From: Arachis hypogaea | Lineage: Eukaryota > Streptophyta > Magnoliopsida > Fabales > Fabaceae | Length of the DNA: 64,000 bases | Assembly: GCF_003086295.3 (NCBI RefSeq) | Contig: NC_092050.1 | Coordinates: forward strand, 144,863,699 to 144,927,698 | Direction of reading: 5' to 3' | Shown: positions 62,238 to 64,000 of the stretch, piece by piece | How positions within the stretch are numbered: position 1 is the first letter of the stretch | Layout of the letters: each line of letters opens with the position of its first letter | Program-made: the position numbers and the translations under genes | The notes under the pieces: model-generated | What the model was told of the DNA's origin: nothing | Seen by the model: the letters and a program-made list of their open reading frames with translations, nothing else | Database searches by the model: none

Positions 62238-62264
62238 TTGACGTCAACACCCATCCAAAGTCAA
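62238..62264. promoter_or_regulatory. TGACGTCA palindrome with W-box cores upstream of CBP60
   Basis: TTGACGTCAA (62238-62247) is a perfect palindrome that combines a TGA-bZIP site (TGACG on both strands) with TTGAC W-box cores on both strands. AGTCAA (W-box core on minus) follows at 62259-62264. It lies about 310-335 bases upstream of the start codon. Occupancy is not known. Confidence 0.5.
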
Positions 62265-62697
62265 CTCCCTCAATATATCAATCAAAAGAAAAGTAATCTC
62301 TCTACAAAATTATGTTTTATATTAAAATTTAATGAAAAAAATTAGGGATCAATATTTTTAGTAAAAAAATGAAAAAAAAAATTGAATAATGTTAAATACA
62401 AGATAAATGTACGAAAAATATTGGATAAATAATATTTCTCATTTTAAAATGTGTTAAAAATTGGTTGAGGACAAAAAAAAACAATTAAGATCACTCTCAA
62501 CCAATATAGTAAAAGATTCCCTTCTAATTTCTAAGGATAACTGTATCTAAAAAAGATGTACATATGTAGAATACTTTATTTTTATATTAATATTAATTAT
62601 GAATAATTTAAATTAATTATTAAATAAATTTATTTTTTAAGATATAACATGCTATGATTTATATAACAAATCTCACTTGATAGGACGGATAAGGTTT

Positions 62698-62699
62698 TA

Positions 62700-62760
<61 letters not shown>
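62698..62760. repeat. (TTA)n microsatellite
   Basis: About 21 uninterrupted TTA/ATT repeats, 770-830 bases upstream of the CBP60 start. Confidence 0.95.
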
Positions 62761-64000
62761 GTATATTTGGTCATTCATGGTAAATACTATTACAATTATT
62801 ATATATATGTATTGCTAATATTGTAAATTTATTTGTACTATTGTATGTATACATTGTTTTTGTGAGATAATACAATTCTTTTAGAACTAATTAAGCAGTA
62901 TTTTTATGTACCAATGGAGAAATATTTAAGATCATTAAAATTTATTATTTTTTATTATTATTTAATTATTAATATTTAAAAATATAAAATAAATATATTA
63001 TTAAATTATTAACTTAAAAATTAAATTAATAATTAAATAATAATAAAAATAATAAATTTAGATGATTTTTAATATTTTTTATTGCGATATATAGGGAGAG
63101 CTAACTGCCAATGCAAGTAGGACCCAGAAACTCTGGAACTCCTCTACGTATGGAATGGCATAAAAGAACAAAAAGTAGCATTCACCATAAATAAAGCAAT
63201 TAAATTACAATTCAAGGAAATTAGATTTTCTTAGTGGCAACAATAATGCATGACTATCTAGTTAGCTAGATAACCCAAGCTGATTTCAATTCTCATATTA
63301 TTTGGTGGGTATGATTTATTATGATATGACAAGGAACAAATTATTGATCTCTCTTACTGTGATATGGAATAAAACATTTCTTTAACTATTTCGTCAGCGT
63401 AGTCTGATTCCAAGAATTTCAATAGATAATCACATCTTAATAATATGATATAGTGGTAGCTTTTGTACAATAACTAATTTTCTTTGTTATAGAACTTTGG
63501 TCAAACTACATGCATGTTCCTAGGAAGGATCGGATATAGCGTGCCGGAGATTGTGTGTAATCCTCAAATTCACCAGAGTTTTCAAAGAAAAAACAAGAAA
63601 CTCACTTGTAATTACTTCTTGTATGACTCGTATGGCAACAAAATTAACCAAACAGAAAATGACATTTTCTTCTTCTGTATGTGAAATATCTAAACAATCT
63701 TTTTCTTTTTCTTTATTCATAAAATATAAATTTTTTTTTATAAGATTAAATAACTTATCCTTTGATCTATTTAACTAAAATATCTATTAGTAATAATTAT
63801 AATTATGCATATAAATTAATGATATTTATTTTATTAATAATAATAGTATAAAATTTATATTTATTATTATGTAATCAATTTTATTTTTATTATTATTTAA
63901 AACAACTAAATAATTATCGTTAACTGCGGACTTGTATATATAATTATAATGATTATTGAATGGACTAAAGTATATATATGTTATGAACCGTCCTCTTTTA
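62761..64000. other. AT-rich intergenic sequence
   Basis: No gene supported. Short ORFs at 63520-63778 overlap on both strands and show no recognisable domain. Confidence 0.5.

Noticed and set aside
63520..63778. Short ORFs near the right end as a gene
   Set aside because: Overlapping on both strands, AT-rich codons, no domain or splice context.

Overview
This is nuclear DNA of a dicot plant, very probably a legume and most likely peanut (Arachis). The genes have plant GT-AG introns, the background is AT-rich, and the gene families are plant ones: a LRK10L receptor kinase, a CBP60 calmodulin-binding protein, a class of formin and an LHP1-type chromodomain protein. The genus is inferred from the look of the LTR elements and was not checked by any search.

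Left third (1-22008): a mosaic of broken gene pieces filled with young retrotransposons. An asparagine synthetase exon (77-82 continuing at 8051-8196) is split by a complete 7.96 kb LTR element (83-8045, TSD CTGTG). Next come an unrecognised coding-like piece and a minus-strand formin pseudogene. One formin exon is split by a solo-LTR-like element (10662-21726, TSD GCTTG). That element is itself split by a complete 8.5 kb Athila-like element (12434-20969, TSD AACAC), which keeps gag and protease but has no reverse transcriptase.

Middle (22009-52840): a tandem array with a unit of about 4.8 kb, one partial and four full copies. Each full unit has a microsatellite, a five-exon plus-strand gene for a small chromodomain protein (LHP1/HP1-like, about 231 aa, with a long acidic tract and no chromoshadow domain), a SINE with the same target-site duplication in every unit, and the last ~50 codons of a LRK10L kinase on the minus strand. 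Gene copies 1 and 4 look intact. Copy 2 has a frameshift, a stop and a lost splice site. Copy 3 has a lost splice acceptor and 7 kb of solo LTRs in its last intron. The last unit runs directly into the 3' end of the complete kinase gene, so the array appears to have grown by repeated duplication from a breakpoint inside the kinase exon.

Right third (52690-64000): ordinary gene space with two complete minus-strand genes. These are a 655-residue LRK10L receptor-like kinase in three exons and a 513-residue CBP60 protein in seven exons. The CBP60 gene has a TATA box and an upstream TGACGTCA palindrome overlapped by W-box cores. Both families are linked to immunity in other plants. The expanding chromodomain array therefore sits beside two likely defence genes, and its genes converge on the kinase 3' end.
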